Shown here piece after piece: positions 1-8,583 of a stretch of DNA of 64,000 nucleotides. Below the pieces are notes generated by a model. That model had not been told where the DNA came from. It ran no database searches and was given only the letters and a program-made list of their open reading frames with translations. Within the stretch, counting starts at the first letter, position 1. Each line of letters opens with the position of its first letter. Origin of the DNA: Eggerthellaceae bacterium (GTDB taxonomy: Bacteria > Actinomycetota > Coriobacteriia > Coriobacteriales > Eggerthellaceae); the NCBI GenBank assembly GCA_022791455.1, contig JAAVZC010000001.1:62001-126000 (forward strand), read 5' to 3'. The position numbers and the translations under genes are program-made.

Positions 1-40
1 TACTGCTGCAGGGTGTATCTCTGCAGGGATACTTGTGAAA

Positions 41-71
41 ACTGCCCCTATCTATAAAAGTTAGGGGCAGT
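41..71. terminator. hairpin downstream of fabH
   Basis: A perfect 10-bp inverted repeat (ACTGCCCCTA / TAGGGGCAGT) with an 11-nt loop lies about 80 bases past the fabH stop codon. Read on the minus strand the stem is followed by TTTCAC; read on the plus strand it is followed by ATGTATTTT. It can serve fabH, and possibly a gene arriving from the left edge. The T-tracts are weak, so the call rests mainly on the stem and its position. Confidence 0.55.
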
Positions 72-153
72 ATGTATTTTGGCGTCATGCTGGAACAATG
101 GGGTGCATTTTTGACGCAGATTTGCAGAAATGTACCCTAAAACTGTGCTGTAG

Positions 154-1209
154 CTACGCTACGAACAAGAGGGAGCCGTAGGTGAGGCCTCCTCCGAAGC
201 CGGCTAGGAGTACCTTGTCGCCGGGGTTGATGCGGCCGGAGTCGTAGGCGTCGGCCAGGGCCATGAGCACGCTGGAGGCGCTCGTGTTGCCCACTTCTCC
301 AATGGACACTTGGAAGCGCTCCATGGGCACGTGCATCTTCTTGGCGGCGTAGCGGATGATGCGCTCGTTTGCCTGGTGGGGCACGATGCAGGCCACGTCG
401 TCGATGGACACGCCCGCCCGCTCGCAGGCCATCTGGGCCGCTTCGGTCATAGCGGAGGTGGCGAACTTGTACACCGCCTGCCCCTGCATCTCAATGAACG
501 GATGCAGCGCAACCTCTTCGCCGTCTTCCACCAGGCCCGCCACTTCCTTCACCAGCACGGGGCCGTCGGTGGGGCCGAAGGGGAAGGTGCTCTCGTCGAA
601 GATGGTGTCGCAAGCGAGCACCAGCGCGGTGTCGTCGGTGTTGTGGAGGAAGCTGGACAGGATGCCCGGCGCTGTTTCGTCCCAAGACACCACGGCGGCC
701 CCGGCTCCGTCGCCGAACAGCACGCAGGTGGCGCGGTCGGTCCAGTCGGTGATGCGGCTGAGGCGGTCTACGCCCACCACCAGCGCGTTCTTGATGGGGT
801 TGCGGCGGCCGGCGCCCGCCCCTTGAGACGCCTCGATCATGGAAGACGCTACGTCCAGTCCGTAAATGCATCCCGAGCAGGCGGCGTTCAGGTCGAAGGC
901 GATGGCGTTTTGCAGCCCCAGGCGCATTTTCACCAGGCACGCCTCGGAAGGCACCACCGCATCCGGCGTGATGGTCATACAGATGAGCAGGTCGATGTCT
1001 TCTTTCGCCAGACCGGATTTCGCGAGCGCGGCCTCGGCGGCGGCAGAGGCCAGGTCGGTGGTAGTCTCGTTCACGGAGATGCGGCGGGCGTGGATGCCGG
1101 TCCGTTCCACAATCCACTCGTCGCTGGTGTCGACGATCTTCGCCAAGTCGTCGTTGGTTACCACCAGCTCCGGCAGTGCCTTGCCCCAACCGATAATCTT
1201 GCAGCCCAT
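154..1209 (-). CDS. fabH: beta-ketoacyl-ACP synthase III
   Basis: FabH starts fatty acid synthesis by condensing an acyl-CoA primer, usually acetyl-CoA, with malonyl-ACP in the cytoplasm. The 351-aa protein has the normal family length. It shows the catalytic cysteine in NAACSGC near residue 111, the active-site histidine in PHQANERII, the asparagine in GNTSAS and the glycine-rich C-terminal GFGGGLTYG. The ATG is preceded by AGGAG on the minus strand. It is transcribed away from the rest of the fab genes, which begin 195 bases to the right, so the two units probably share a regulatory region. Primer preference (straight or branched chain) cannot be read from the sequence. Confidence 0.96.
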   Translation of the reverse strand: MGCKIIGWGKALPELVVTNDDLAKIVDTSDEWIVERTGIHARRISVNETTTDLASAAAEAALAKSGLAKEDIDLLICMTITPDAVVPSEACLVKMRLGLQNAIAFDLNAACSGCIYGLDVASSMIEASQGAGAGRRNPIKNALVVGVDRLSRITDWTDRATCVLFGDGAGAAVVSWDETAPGILSSFLHNTDDTALVLACDTIFDESTFPFGPTDGPVLVKEVAGLVEDGEEVALHPFIEMQGQAVYKFATSAMTEAAQMACERAGVSIDDVACIVPHQANERIIRYAAKKMHVPMERFQVSIGEVGNTSASSVLMALADAYDSGRINPGDKVLLAGFGGGLTYGSLLFVA

Positions 1210-1348
1210 GCCTGATCTCCTGATTCTGCGTCCCCTGTGCCCGCGCGCCTAGGGGGCTGCGCGGCAGTGGGGCCGAAGTCGATTTCGTTCTTCGCGAATG
1301 AGAGACGCCACTAGCCGTAAATTCCTAGTGCCCTTCTCAACCTTATAG

Positions 1349-1373
1349 TACATTAACACGTTGATGTATCAAC
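1349..1373. promoter_or_regulatory. candidate operator between fabH and acpP
   Basis: Two overlapping inverted repeats sit between the divergent fab units. One is TACATTAACACGTTGATGTA, with 8 of 10 base pairs matching. The other is GTTGAT-GT-ATCAAC, with perfect 6-bp arms at 1360-1373. A TATAGT hexamer at 1344-1349 could be the -10 box of the acpP operon, which would place the repeat over the transcription start. No fab regulator gene (FabT, FapR or FasR type) is in the window, so the binding protein is unknown. Confidence 0.4.
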
Positions 1374-1403
1374 AACTTGAAAACACGGTGAAAGGAGCCT
1401 TTC

Positions 1404-1625
1404 ATGGCAACCATCGATACTGTTCGCGAAGTGCTGGTCGACAATCTGGACCTGGAGCCCGAAGCGGTGGTGGAGACCGCCACCTTCGAGGATCTGGGCA
1501 TTGACTCCCTGGACATGGTGGAGCTGATTTGCGATATCGAAGAGCGCTGCGAAGTGGAGTTTGGCGAGCCGGAGGGCCTGAAGACCATCGGCGACATTGT
1601 GGCCCATATCGATTCCCTGAAGTAG
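1404..1625 (+). CDS. acpP: acyl carrier protein
   Basis: This small acidic 73-aa protein carries growing acyl chains on a phosphopantetheine arm. The attachment serine is Ser35 in the signature GIDSLDMVEL, and the length is typical of bacterial ACP. A GAAAGGAG ribosome binding site precedes the ATG. It is the first gene of the rightward fab operon, with fabK starting 12 bases after its stop codon. Placing ACP first is common in fab clusters of Gram-positive bacteria. Nothing is missing or unusual in the protein. Confidence 0.97.
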   Translation: MATIDTVREVLVDNLDLEPEAVVETATFEDLGIDSLDMVELICDIEERCEVEFGEPEGLKTIGDIVAHIDSLK

Positions 1626-1637
1626 GAACGCGCTTTT

Positions 1638-2624
1638 ATGAAGACTCGGATTACCGAACTGCTGGGCATCGAGGCCCCCATCATCCAGGGGGCTATGGCC
1701 CGCATCGCCGACGCGTCGCTGGCGGCGGCGGTGAGCGAAGGCGGCGGCCTTGGCATCATTGCCGGTGGCGGCGCTTCCATGGAGTGGATGCGCGAGCAGG
1801 TGGCGCTGGTGCGCGAGAAGACCGACAAGCCCTTCGGCGTGAACATCATGTTGATGGACCCGCAAGCCGCTGATCTGGCGAAACTGGTGTGCGAGCTGGA
1901 AGTGCCCGTGGTCACCACCGGCGCCGGCAGCCCCGTTGAGTACCTGCCCATGTGGAAAGAGGCGGGCATCAAAGTCATCCCCGTGGTGGCCACCACCGCC
2001 CAGGCCAAGCGCATGGAGCGCGTGGGCGTGGACGCCGTTGTGGCCGAGGGCACCGAGTCCGGCGGGCATGTGGGCGAGCTCACCACCATGGCGCTCGTGC
2101 CCAGCGTGCGCGCGGCGGTGTCTATCCCGGTGATTGCCGCGGGCGGCATCGCGGACGGGCGCGGCATCTGCGCGGCGTTCGCCCTGGGCGCCGAGGGCGT
2201 GCAGATGGGCACCCGCTTCCTCACGGTAGAGGAGTGCACCATCGCCGAGGAGTACAAGCAGTTCGTGCTGAAGGCGAAGGACTCCGACACGATGGTCATC
2301 GGCCGCGGCAGCGGACATCCGGTGCGCTGCCTGAAGAATCGCTTCTCGCGCCAGGTGCGCAAGCTGGAGGCGGACCTGGAGGGCAACGGCGCCGAGATTG
2401 AGGCCATGCACCTGGGGGCGCTGAGGCGCGCCGTGGCGGGAGACGTGGATAACGGCAACATCATGGCTGGTCAGGTGGCTGCTTTGGTGTCCGAGCGCAA
2501 AAGTGCGGCTGAAGTGATTGCAGAACTGGTGGCGGAAGCGGAGGCGCTGGGAGCGTTGAACCTGGATGCCGTGGCCGCCTTGAACGCCGAGAGCGGGCGC
2601 ATGATCGCCGCCGAGGAGGCGTAA
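1638..2624 (+). CDS. fabK: enoyl-ACP reductase II (FabK type)
   Basis: This 328-aa protein belongs to the FMN-dependent TIM-barrel enoyl reductases (FabK, nitronate monooxygenase superfamily), which perform the last reduction of each elongation cycle. Visible signatures are the N-terminal GIEAPIIQGAMARIADASLA, the GVNIMLM strand, the EGTESGGHVGE segment that forms part of the FMN phosphate pocket, and the following AAGGIADGRGI and GAEGVQMGTRF. Its place between acpP and fabD favours FabK over a nitronate monooxygenase. No FabI-type short-chain reductase is seen in the window. FabK enzymes are known to be insensitive to triclosan; applying that to this organism is inference. Confidence 0.93.
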   Translation: MKTRITELLGIEAPIIQGAMARIADASLAAAVSEGGGLGIIAGGGASMEWMREQVALVREKTDKPFGVNIMLMDPQAADLAKLVCELEVPVVTTGAGSPVEYLPMWKEAGIKVIPVVATTAQAKRMERVGVDAVVAEGTESGGHVGELTTMALVPSVRAAVSIPVIAAGGIADGRGICAAFALGAEGVQMGTRFLTVEECTIAEEYKQFVLKAKDSDTMVIGRGSGHPVRCLKNRFSRQVRKLEADLEGNGAEIEAMHLGALRRAVAGDVDNGNIMAGQVAALVSERKSAAEVIAELVAEAEALGALNLDAVAALNAESGRMIAAEEA

Positions 2625-2630
2625 GGATCC

Positions 2631-3611
2631 GTGGCTGTTATGACCGAAGAGGGCGCGGCGCTGGTTGTTGATCCGGCGCGCCCCGTGTTCATGGCTTCTG
2701 GCCAGGGCTCTCAGAAGCCCGGCATGGGAGCAACGCTTCTGGATGTGCCGGAAGTGGCGGAAACTTTCGCCTGCGCTTCTGACATGCTGGGGCGCGACAT
2801 TGCGGCGCTGGCAACCGACGACGCGCCGGAAGCGGCCGCGGCCCTGAACGAGACCCGCAACGCCCAAGCGGCCATCGCCACGTTGTCTATCGGCATCGGC
2901 CGCGCGCTGCAGGCGGCGGGGGTGGAACCGGCGGCTTTGCTGGGCTTTTCCCTTGGCCAGGTGAGCGCGCTCGCGCTTTCTGGCATGGTGTCGATGGAGG
3001 ACGCCTTCCGCATCATCGACGTGCGCTCGCGCCTGATGGACGAGGCGGCCGCTGCTGCCCCCGGTGCCATGAGCGCGCTTCTGAAGGCCACGCCGGAAGC
3101 GGTGGAGGAACTGTGCGCCGCGTGCGCCGGCGACGACGTGCTGGTGGCGGCGAACTTCAATTCCCCTGGTCAGATTGTGATTTCCGGCAGCGTTGCCGCT
3201 ATCGAGCGGGCGGAGGCCGCTTGGAAGGAACAGGGGGGCCGCGCCAGCCGGCTGGCCACCCAGGGCGCCTTCCACAGCCCGATGATGGCAGCCGCCGCCG
3301 AGCCCTTCGGTGCGCTTCTGGCCACCATCCAATTCCGCGAGCCGCAGGTGCCGCTCATTTGCAACACCGATGCCGCGCCGGTCGATGCCGCAAGCATCCG
3401 CCAGCGGCTGGTGGACCATCTGACCCATCCGGTGCTGTTCTCCCAGAGCGTGGAGCGGCTGCGGGCGGCCGGCGCCCAAACCTTCGTGGAAGTGGGCTTC
3501 GGCGGCGTGCTGCAGAACCTGGTGAAGCGCATCGACAAGGAAGCGGAGCGCTTCTGCCTGCAAGACAAAGAAAGCCTGGAGGCCTACCTCGCCGCCCGTG
3601 CGGGCGCGTAG
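2631..3611 (+). CDS. fabD: malonyl-CoA:ACP transacylase
   Basis: FabD moves malonate from CoA to ACP to supply the extender unit. The 326-aa protein has the acyltransferase fold: N-terminal [10 protein letters not shown], the nucleophile Ser107 in GFSLGQ, and the second catalytic residue in GAFHSPMM. The usual nucleophile elbow is GHSLGE; here the histidine is replaced by phenylalanine and the glutamate by glutamine, which is a moderate departure from the consensus. The chosen GTG start lies 6 bases after the fabK stop; a slightly later ATG (third codon after the GTG) is an alternative. Context inside the fab operon makes the function secure. Confidence 0.94.
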   Translation: MAVMTEEGAALVVDPARPVFMASGQGSQKPGMGATLLDVPEVAETFACASDMLGRDIAALATDDAPEAAAALNETRNAQAAIATLSIGIGRALQAAGVEPAALLGFSLGQVSALALSGMVSMEDAFRIIDVRSRLMDEAAAAAPGAMSALLKATPEAVEELCAACAGDDVLVAANFNSPGQIVISGSVAAIERAEAAWKEQGGRASRLATQGAFHSPMMAAAAEPFGALLATIQFREPQVPLICNTDAAPVDAASIRQRLVDHLTHPVLFSQSVERLRAAGAQTFVEVGFGGVLQNLVKRIDKEAERFCLQDKESLEAYLAARAGA

Positions 3612-3655
3612 GGACGCGGTTGCAGGCGCAAACGAAAGAACAAGGAGATAAGCCG

Positions 3656-4426
3656 GTGACGGAAAAGAGCGAAGCGGCCGAGGTGCAGAAATCTGCCCTG
3701 GTGACGGGGTCGGGCCGCGGCATTGGCCTGGCGGCGGCGAAGGCGCTGGCGGCGGAAGGATTCGCCGTGGGCCTGAACTGCTCGAGCGAGAACAGCCGCG
3801 CACGCACCCAGCAGGCAGCGGACGAGATTGCCGCCCAGTTCGGCGTACCCACCTTCGTGGTGGTGGCCAACGTGGCCGACGCTGCCGAGGCGAAGGCCCT
3901 GGTGGATGCCGCAGTTGCCCAGTTCGGCCGCCTGGACGTGCTGGTGAACAACGCCGGCATCACCCGCGACGGCCTGGTAGCGCGCATGAGCGAGCAGGAC
4001 TTCGACGATGTGATTGCCGTGAACCTGAAGGGCACCTTCAACTGCAGCAAGGCAGCGGCGAAGGTGATGATGAAGCAGCGCAGCGGCGCCATCATCAACA
4101 TGAGCAGCGTGGTGGGCCTTTCCGGCAACGCCGGCCAGGTGAACTACGCCGCTTCCAAGGCGGGCGTTGTGGGCATGACGAAATCGCTCGCGAAAGAGCT
4201 GGCGCGCCGTTCCATCACGGTGAACGCCATTGCGCCCGGCTATATCTCCACCGACATGACCGGCGCGCTCACAGACGAGCAGCGCGAGGCCATTTCCTCC
4301 CACATCGGGCTGGGCCGCCTGGGCCAGCCGGAGGACGTGGCCGCGGTAGTGGCTTTCCTGGCCAGCCCCGCCGCTTCCTACATTACCGGCCAGGTTATTT
4401 CTGTAGACGGAGGTCTGGCCCTATGA
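3656..4426 (+). CDS. fabG: 3-oxoacyl-ACP reductase
   Basis: FabG reduces 3-ketoacyl-ACP with NADPH. The short-chain dehydrogenase signatures are all present: the cofactor motif [14 protein letters not shown], the serine in NMSSVVG, and the catalytic YAASKAG. I chose the GTG at 3656 because AAGGAG lies 8 bases upstream and the resulting 256-aa protein has normal FabG length; the reading frame stays open further upstream through the end of fabD but that part has no similarity to the family. The stop codon overlaps the fabF start as ATGA, which implies translational coupling. Confidence 0.95.
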   Translation: MTEKSEAAEVQKSALVTGSGRGIGLAAAKALAAEGFAVGLNCSSENSRARTQQAADEIAAQFGVPTFVVVANVADAAEAKALVDAAVAQFGRLDVLVNNAGITRDGLVARMSEQDFDDVIAVNLKGTFNCSKAAAKVMMKQRSGAIINMSSVVGLSGNAGQVNYAASKAGVVGMTKSLAKELARRSITVNAIAPGYISTDMTGALTDEQREAISSHIGLGRLGQPEDVAAVVAFLASPAASYITGQVISVDGGLAL

Positions 4427-5712
4427 GCGACAGCAAAACCCCGATGCGAACCCGGCGTCCCGACGGGACCCACCGTGTAGTGATCACCGGCATGGGGGCG
4501 GTTTCCCCGGCCGGTGTGGGCGTGGAGGCCCTGTGGGATGCCGTAATGGGAAAGACCTGCTGCATTGGCCCCATCACCCGCTTCGACACGGAAGGCTACG
4601 ACGTGCACCTGGCGGGCGAGTTGCGGGACTTCGACGCGGTGGAGCACGGGCTGACTAAGAAGGAGGCCCGTCGCTTCGACCGCTTCGTCCAGTACGCCAT
4701 CGTGGCTTCGGACGAGGCGCTGGCCCAGGCGAAGCTGAACATGGAAGAAGAGGACCCCACCCGCGTGGCGGTGGTTTTCGGCACCGGCATTGGCGGATGC
4801 GATGAGTTCCAAGCGGGCTGCGACGCCCTGCGGGAGAAGGGCCCCAAGCGGGTGAGCCCGCTGTTTGTGCCCACCATGATCGGCAACATAGCCGCCGGCA
4901 ATCTGGCCATTCGCTACGGCATGAAGGGCGAGTGCCTGAACATGGTGACCGCCTGCGCCACCGGCGCCCACAACATTGGCACGGCGCTGCGGGACATCCG
5001 CCACGGCTACGCCGACGTGGCCCTAGTGGGCGGCGCGGAAGAGTCCATCTCGCCGGTGTGCATCGCCGGCTTCGCCAACCTGGGCGCGCTTTCCAAGGCC
5101 GCCGACGCCACGCAGGCTTCGCTGCCCTTCGACGCGCGGCGCCAAGGCTTCGTGGCGGGGGAGGGCGCCGGCGCGCTCGTCATCGAGTCGCTGGAACATG
5201 CCCTGGCCCGGGGTGCTGTGCCCATCGCCGAGATCACCGGTTTCGGTTCCACGGGCGACGCCTACCACATCACCGCCCCCGACCCCACGGGTGAGGGCGT
5301 GGTGCGCGCCATGGCCGACGCTCTGCGCGAGAGCGGCTTTGCGCCGGAAGAGGTGGGCCACGTGAACGCCCACGGCACCGGCACGCCTGCCAACGACAAG
5401 ACGGAATCGGCGGCGGTGCTCGAGCTGTGCGGCCCGGAGAAGGGCGCCCGCGTTCCGGTGACCTCCATCAAGGGCACCGTGGGCCACACGCTGGGAGCGG
5501 CTGGCGCGCTGGAGGCCATCATCTGCGCCCTCTCGGTGGCGCGGGAGTGCGTGCCCCCCACCACCGGTTTCGCCGAGGCGGACCCGGAATGCGCCGTGAA
5601 CGTGGTGACCGCGCCTATTGAGGACTACCCCCAGAAGGTAGCGCTCTCTAACTCGCTGGGCTTCGGCGGCCACAACGCCTGCCTAGCCTTCAGCCCCTAT
5701 CAAGCGGATTAG
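4423..5712 (+). CDS. fabF: beta-ketoacyl-ACP synthase II
   Basis: This 429-aa elongating condensing enzyme extends acyl-ACP with malonyl-ACP. It carries the thiolase-fold signatures: the catalytic cysteine in [12 protein letters not shown], the first histidine in [11 protein letters not shown], and the second histidine in [12 protein letters not shown]. The N-terminus has about 15 extra residues before the usual [11 protein letters not shown] strand. It overlaps fabG by 4 bases. No separate FabB-type synthase is seen, so FabF is probably the main elongation enzyme of this locus. Confidence 0.96.
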   Translation: MSDSKTPMRTRRPDGTHRVVITGMGAVSPAGVGVEALWDAVMGKTCCIGPITRFDTEGYDVHLAGELRDFDAVEHGLTKKEARRFDRFVQYAIVASDEALAQAKLNMEEEDPTRVAVVFGTGIGGCDEFQAGCDALREKGPKRVSPLFVPTMIGNIAAGNLAIRYGMKGECLNMVTACATGAHNIGTALRDIRHGYADVALVGGAEESISPVCIAGFANLGALSKAADATQASLPFDARRQGFVAGEGAGALVIESLEHALARGAVPIAEITGFGSTGDAYHITAPDPTGEGVVRAMADALRESGFAPEEVGHVNAHGTGTPANDKTESAAVLELCGPEKGARVPVTSIKGTVGHTLGAAGALEAIICALSVARECVPPTTGFAEADPECAVNVVTAPIEDYPQKVALSNSLGFGGHNACLAFSPYQAD

Positions 5713-5733
5713 GCTTTCGCGAAAGGACCCATC

Positions 5734-6207
5734 GTGGATATCACATACCCCTGCGGCCGCGAGGTGATCGAGGCGGTGCTGCCGCATCGCGACCCCTTCG
5801 TTTGGGTGAGCCGCATCATTGAGTGCGAACCGGGCGTCTCGGTGACGGCCGAATTGGACGTGGCGGAGGACCTCCCCCTGTTCCAGGGCCATTTCCCCGA
5901 CTATCCGGTGCTGCCGGGGGTCATCATCATGGAGGCGCTCGCGCAAGCCGCGTCGTTCTCGCTTCTGGTGGAGCGGGGCGCGGAAGGGGCCCTTGGGTTC
6001 TTCGCTGCCATCGACAAGGCGAAATTCCGCAACCAGGTGCGTCCCGGCGACACGCTGACGCTGGAGGCGAAGATTGTGAAGAACTCCCGCCGCCTGTGCG
6101 TGGCGGAGGTGCGGGCGCTTGTGGACGGCCAGCTGTGCGCCGAGGCCACCCAGAAGTACGTGATGGCGGAAGTGGAGCCGGGCGACGGCGCTGCCGCTGG
6201 CGAATAG
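5734..6207 (+). CDS. fabZ: 3-hydroxyacyl-ACP dehydratase (FabZ)
   Basis: FabZ removes water from 3-hydroxyacyl-ACP to give the trans-2-enoyl product that FabK reduces. The 157-aa hot-dog-fold protein shows LPHRDPFVWVSRI and the catalytic GHFPDYPVLPGVIIMEALAQ helix. The start is a GTG preceded by GAAAGGA. It lies 21 bases after fabF and 18 before accDA. No FabA or FabM isomerase is seen, so the source of unsaturated chains is not evident from this window. Confidence 0.95.
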   Translation: MDITYPCGREVIEAVLPHRDPFVWVSRIIECEPGVSVTAELDVAEDLPLFQGHFPDYPVLPGVIIMEALAQAASFSLLVERGAEGALGFFAAIDKAKFRNQVRPGDTLTLEAKIVKNSRRLCVAEVRALVDGQLCAEATQKYVMAEVEPGDGAAAGE

Positions 6208-6225
6208 CGTGAAGGTGGATGGGCA

Positions 6226-8484
6226 GTGGCCGCTAAGAAATACATCGATGTAACCCAGGCGCAGCAGGGAGGCGTGCCGGCTGCGGAGTCGGCAGTCGCG
6301 CCGGTTGCCGCGGTGGTGGAGCCCAAGTCCGCGCCGTCGGCGGCGGAATCGCGCCTGGCGTTCCATGTGAGCCGCATCTCCAGCGAGCTTTTGGCGGCTG
6401 CCCACGAACCGGGTCGTGCCCTGCTCATGGTTCAGGGGAAGCTGGCCCGTCGCGCATTTCAGGCCATTGCCGATGCCGGCATCATCACCATCGCCCCTCA
6501 AGCGGGCGATTGGCGCCTGGACGTGAACCCCAAGTGGGCCAACGAGGCGGTGCCGTTGGGCAAGAAACCCGCGCGCGCCCTGTTCTCAAACGCCTTCGCC
6601 GTGCTGGAGGCAGCGAAAGAGGCCCAGGCCAACGCCATTTTCCTGGACGGCCCCTCTGCGGTGCTGGCAAACGACAACCGTTTCCTGGTACAGGTCTTCC
6701 GCGCCGGCATGCGCGTCTTCGTCCCCTTCGAGAGCGATACGATGAAGGAATACTGGATCGAATGCCCGGCCTCTCTGGACATTCTGGCGCCGCAGCCCAC
6801 CTATTGGCGTACCTGCCACCACTGCAAACTCACCTTCGACAACGGCGATTTCCTGGCGAACGACTACCGCTGCCCCTCGTGTCAGACGCTGGGCCGCATG
6901 AATTCCCGCGAGCGCATCGAACTGATCATCGACGATGGCGTCTTCGAGGAATGGGACGCCGACCTGGGCGATTTCGACCCGCTGCACTTCCCCGGCTACG
7001 GCGACAAGGTGTCCGCCCAGCGCGAGAAGACCGGCCTGCGCGAAGCGGTGTGCACGGGGCGCGGCTGCATCGGCCGCGTGCCGGTGGCGGCCGGCTTTAT
7101 GGATTCCGGCTTCTTTATGGGCTCGATGGGTACTCATGTGGGGGAGAAGATTTCCCGCCTGTTCGACCGCGCCACCCAGCTGGAGCTGCCGGTGGTGCTG
7201 TTCTGCGCCTCTGGCGGCGCCCGCATGCAGGAAGGGCTGGCCTCGCTCATGCAGATGGCCAAGATCTCCTGCGCAGTGGAACGTCACAGCCGCGCCGGGC
7301 TGCTGTTCATCTCGGTGCTGACCGACCCCACCACCGGCGGCGTGACTGCCTCGTTTGCAACGCTGGGCGATGTCATTCTTGCCGAGCCGAAGGCCCTCAT
7401 TGGGTTTGCCGGCCAGCGCGTTATTCGCGACACTATCAAGCAGGAGCTGCCGGAAGGGTTCCAAACGGCGGAGTTCGCTCTGGAGCATGGGCTGATCGAC
7501 GCTATCGTGGAGCGCTCCCAGATGCGCCGCGCGCTGAAGACGCTGCTGCGGCTGCACTGCTGGGTGAACGGCGACCCGGACGCCGAAGATGAGGTGCTGG
7601 TGGCGGAAGGGGGCAAGCCCCTTTCCGAGAAGGAGCGGCAGCGGCTGGAGCGCCATGCCCAGCGGGAACTGCGCCGGTCGGGCGTGCGTGGCGAAGCGCA
7701 GCCGGGCAGCGCCTGGGAGCGGGTGCAGCTGGCGCGCAACGTGCACCGGCCCACTGCCATGTCCTACATTCGCGGCATCACCGAGAGCTTCTTCGAGTTG
7801 CATGGCGACCGCGCCTTCGCCGACGATGGCGCCATTGTGGGCGGCATCGGCCTTATTGCCGGGCATCCGGTCACCATCATCGCGCAGGAGAAGGGGTCGG
7901 ACTTAAACGACCGCATCCGTCGCAACTTCGGTTGCCCGCAGCCGGAAGGCTACCGCAAGTCCGCCCGCCTCATGCGGCAGGCGGAGAAGTTCCACCGTCC
8001 CATCGTGTGTTTGGTGGACACCCAGGGCGCCTTCTGCGGCACGGGGGCGGAAGAGCGCGGGCAGGGTAACGCCATCGCCGAGAATCTGCAGCTGATGGCC
8101 GGCCTCACGGTGCCGGTGGTGAGCGTTCTTCTGGGCGAAGGCGGCAGCGGTGGTGCGCTGGCACTGGCGGTTTCCAACCGCGTGGCCATGCAGGAGAATG
8201 CCGTGTATTCCATTCTCTCGCCGGAGGGCTTCGCTTCAATCCTGTGGAAAGACGGCAAGCGCGCTCCTGAAGCGGCGGAAGTGATGCAGATGGACGCCGC
8301 TCGCGTGTGCGAGCTGGGCTTTGTGGACGAAGCGCTTTCCGAAGGCGCCGGTCCTGCCCACGAGAACCCCGCCGAAGCGGTGGAGAACGTGCTCGCCTAC
8401 TTGGAAGAGGCGCTGGCGGAGCTGGCGCTGCTCACCCCAGACGAGCTGGTGGCCCAACGACAGGAGCGCTTCGCTCGCTATTAG
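6226..8484 (+). CDS. accDA: fused acetyl-CoA carboxylase carboxyltransferase (AccD-AccA) with extra N-terminal region
   Basis: This 752-aa protein joins both carboxyltransferase subunits, which move CO2 from carboxybiotin to acetyl-CoA to form malonyl-CoA. The beta (AccD) part begins with a zinc ribbon, CHHC and CPSC near residues 198-221, followed by the CT core with GGARMQEG and TTGGVTASFA. The alpha (AccA) part begins near residue 490 with AWERVQLARNVHRP and contains DTQGAFCG and GEGGSGGALA. Residues 1 to about 190 precede the zinc ribbon and match no family I recognise; their first 50 are rich in alanine and proline. Biotin carboxylase and biotin carrier protein are not in the window, although such genes often sit in this operon, so they must lie elsewhere. 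Confidence 0.93.
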   Translation: MAAKKYIDVTQAQQGGVPAAESAVAPVAAVVEPKSAPSAAESRLAFHVSRISSELLAAAHEPGRALLMVQGKLARRAFQAIADAGIITIAPQAGDWRLDVNPKWANEAVPLGKKPARALFSNAFAVLEAAKEAQANAIFLDGPSAVLANDNRFLVQVFRAGMRVFVPFESDTMKEYWIECPASLDILAPQPTYWRTCHHCKLTFDNGDFLANDYRCPSCQTLGRMNSRERIELIIDDGVFEEWDADLGDFDPLHFPGYGDKVSAQREKTGLREAVCTGRGCIGRVPVAAGFMDSGFFMGSMGTHVGEKISRLFDRATQLELPVVLFCASGGARMQEGLASLMQMAKISCAVERHSRAGLLFISVLTDPTTGGVTASFATLGDVILAEPKALIGFAGQRVIRDTIKQELPEGFQTAEFALEHGLIDAIVERSQMRRALKTLLRLHCWVNGDPDAEDEVLVAEGGKPLSEKERQRLERHAQRELRRSGVRGEAQPGSAWERVQLARNVHRPTAMSYIRGITESFFELHGDRAFADDGAIVGGIGLIAGHPVTIIAQEKGSDLNDRIRRNFGCPQPEGYRKSARLMRQAEKFHRPIVCLVDTQGAFCGTGAEERGQGNAIAENLQLMAGLTVPVVSVLLGEGGSGGALALAVSNRVAMQENAVYSILSPEGFASILWKDGKRAPEAAEVMQMDAARVCELGFVDEALSEGAGPAHENPAEAVENVLAYLEEALAELALLTPDELVAQRQERFARY

Positions 8485-8583
8485 CCCACGTGAAATTGCG
8501 TGACGGTTGACTGCCCCTTCGGATTTTCCCTGAAAACATGACCATTCCGCTGTACAATTCGAATGGTACCGATGGGAGTGGTT

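Noticed and set aside
310-1215. Long open frame opposite fabH
   Set aside because: It lies fully antisense to a clear FabH, is rich in histidine, glycine and arginine as expected of a high-GC mirror frame, and has no recognisable domain.
1353-3803. 816-codon open frame on the minus strand across acpP, fabK and fabD
   Set aside because: It is antisense to three conserved genes and its composition is that of a third-position GC artefact; no domain or ribosome binding site supports it.
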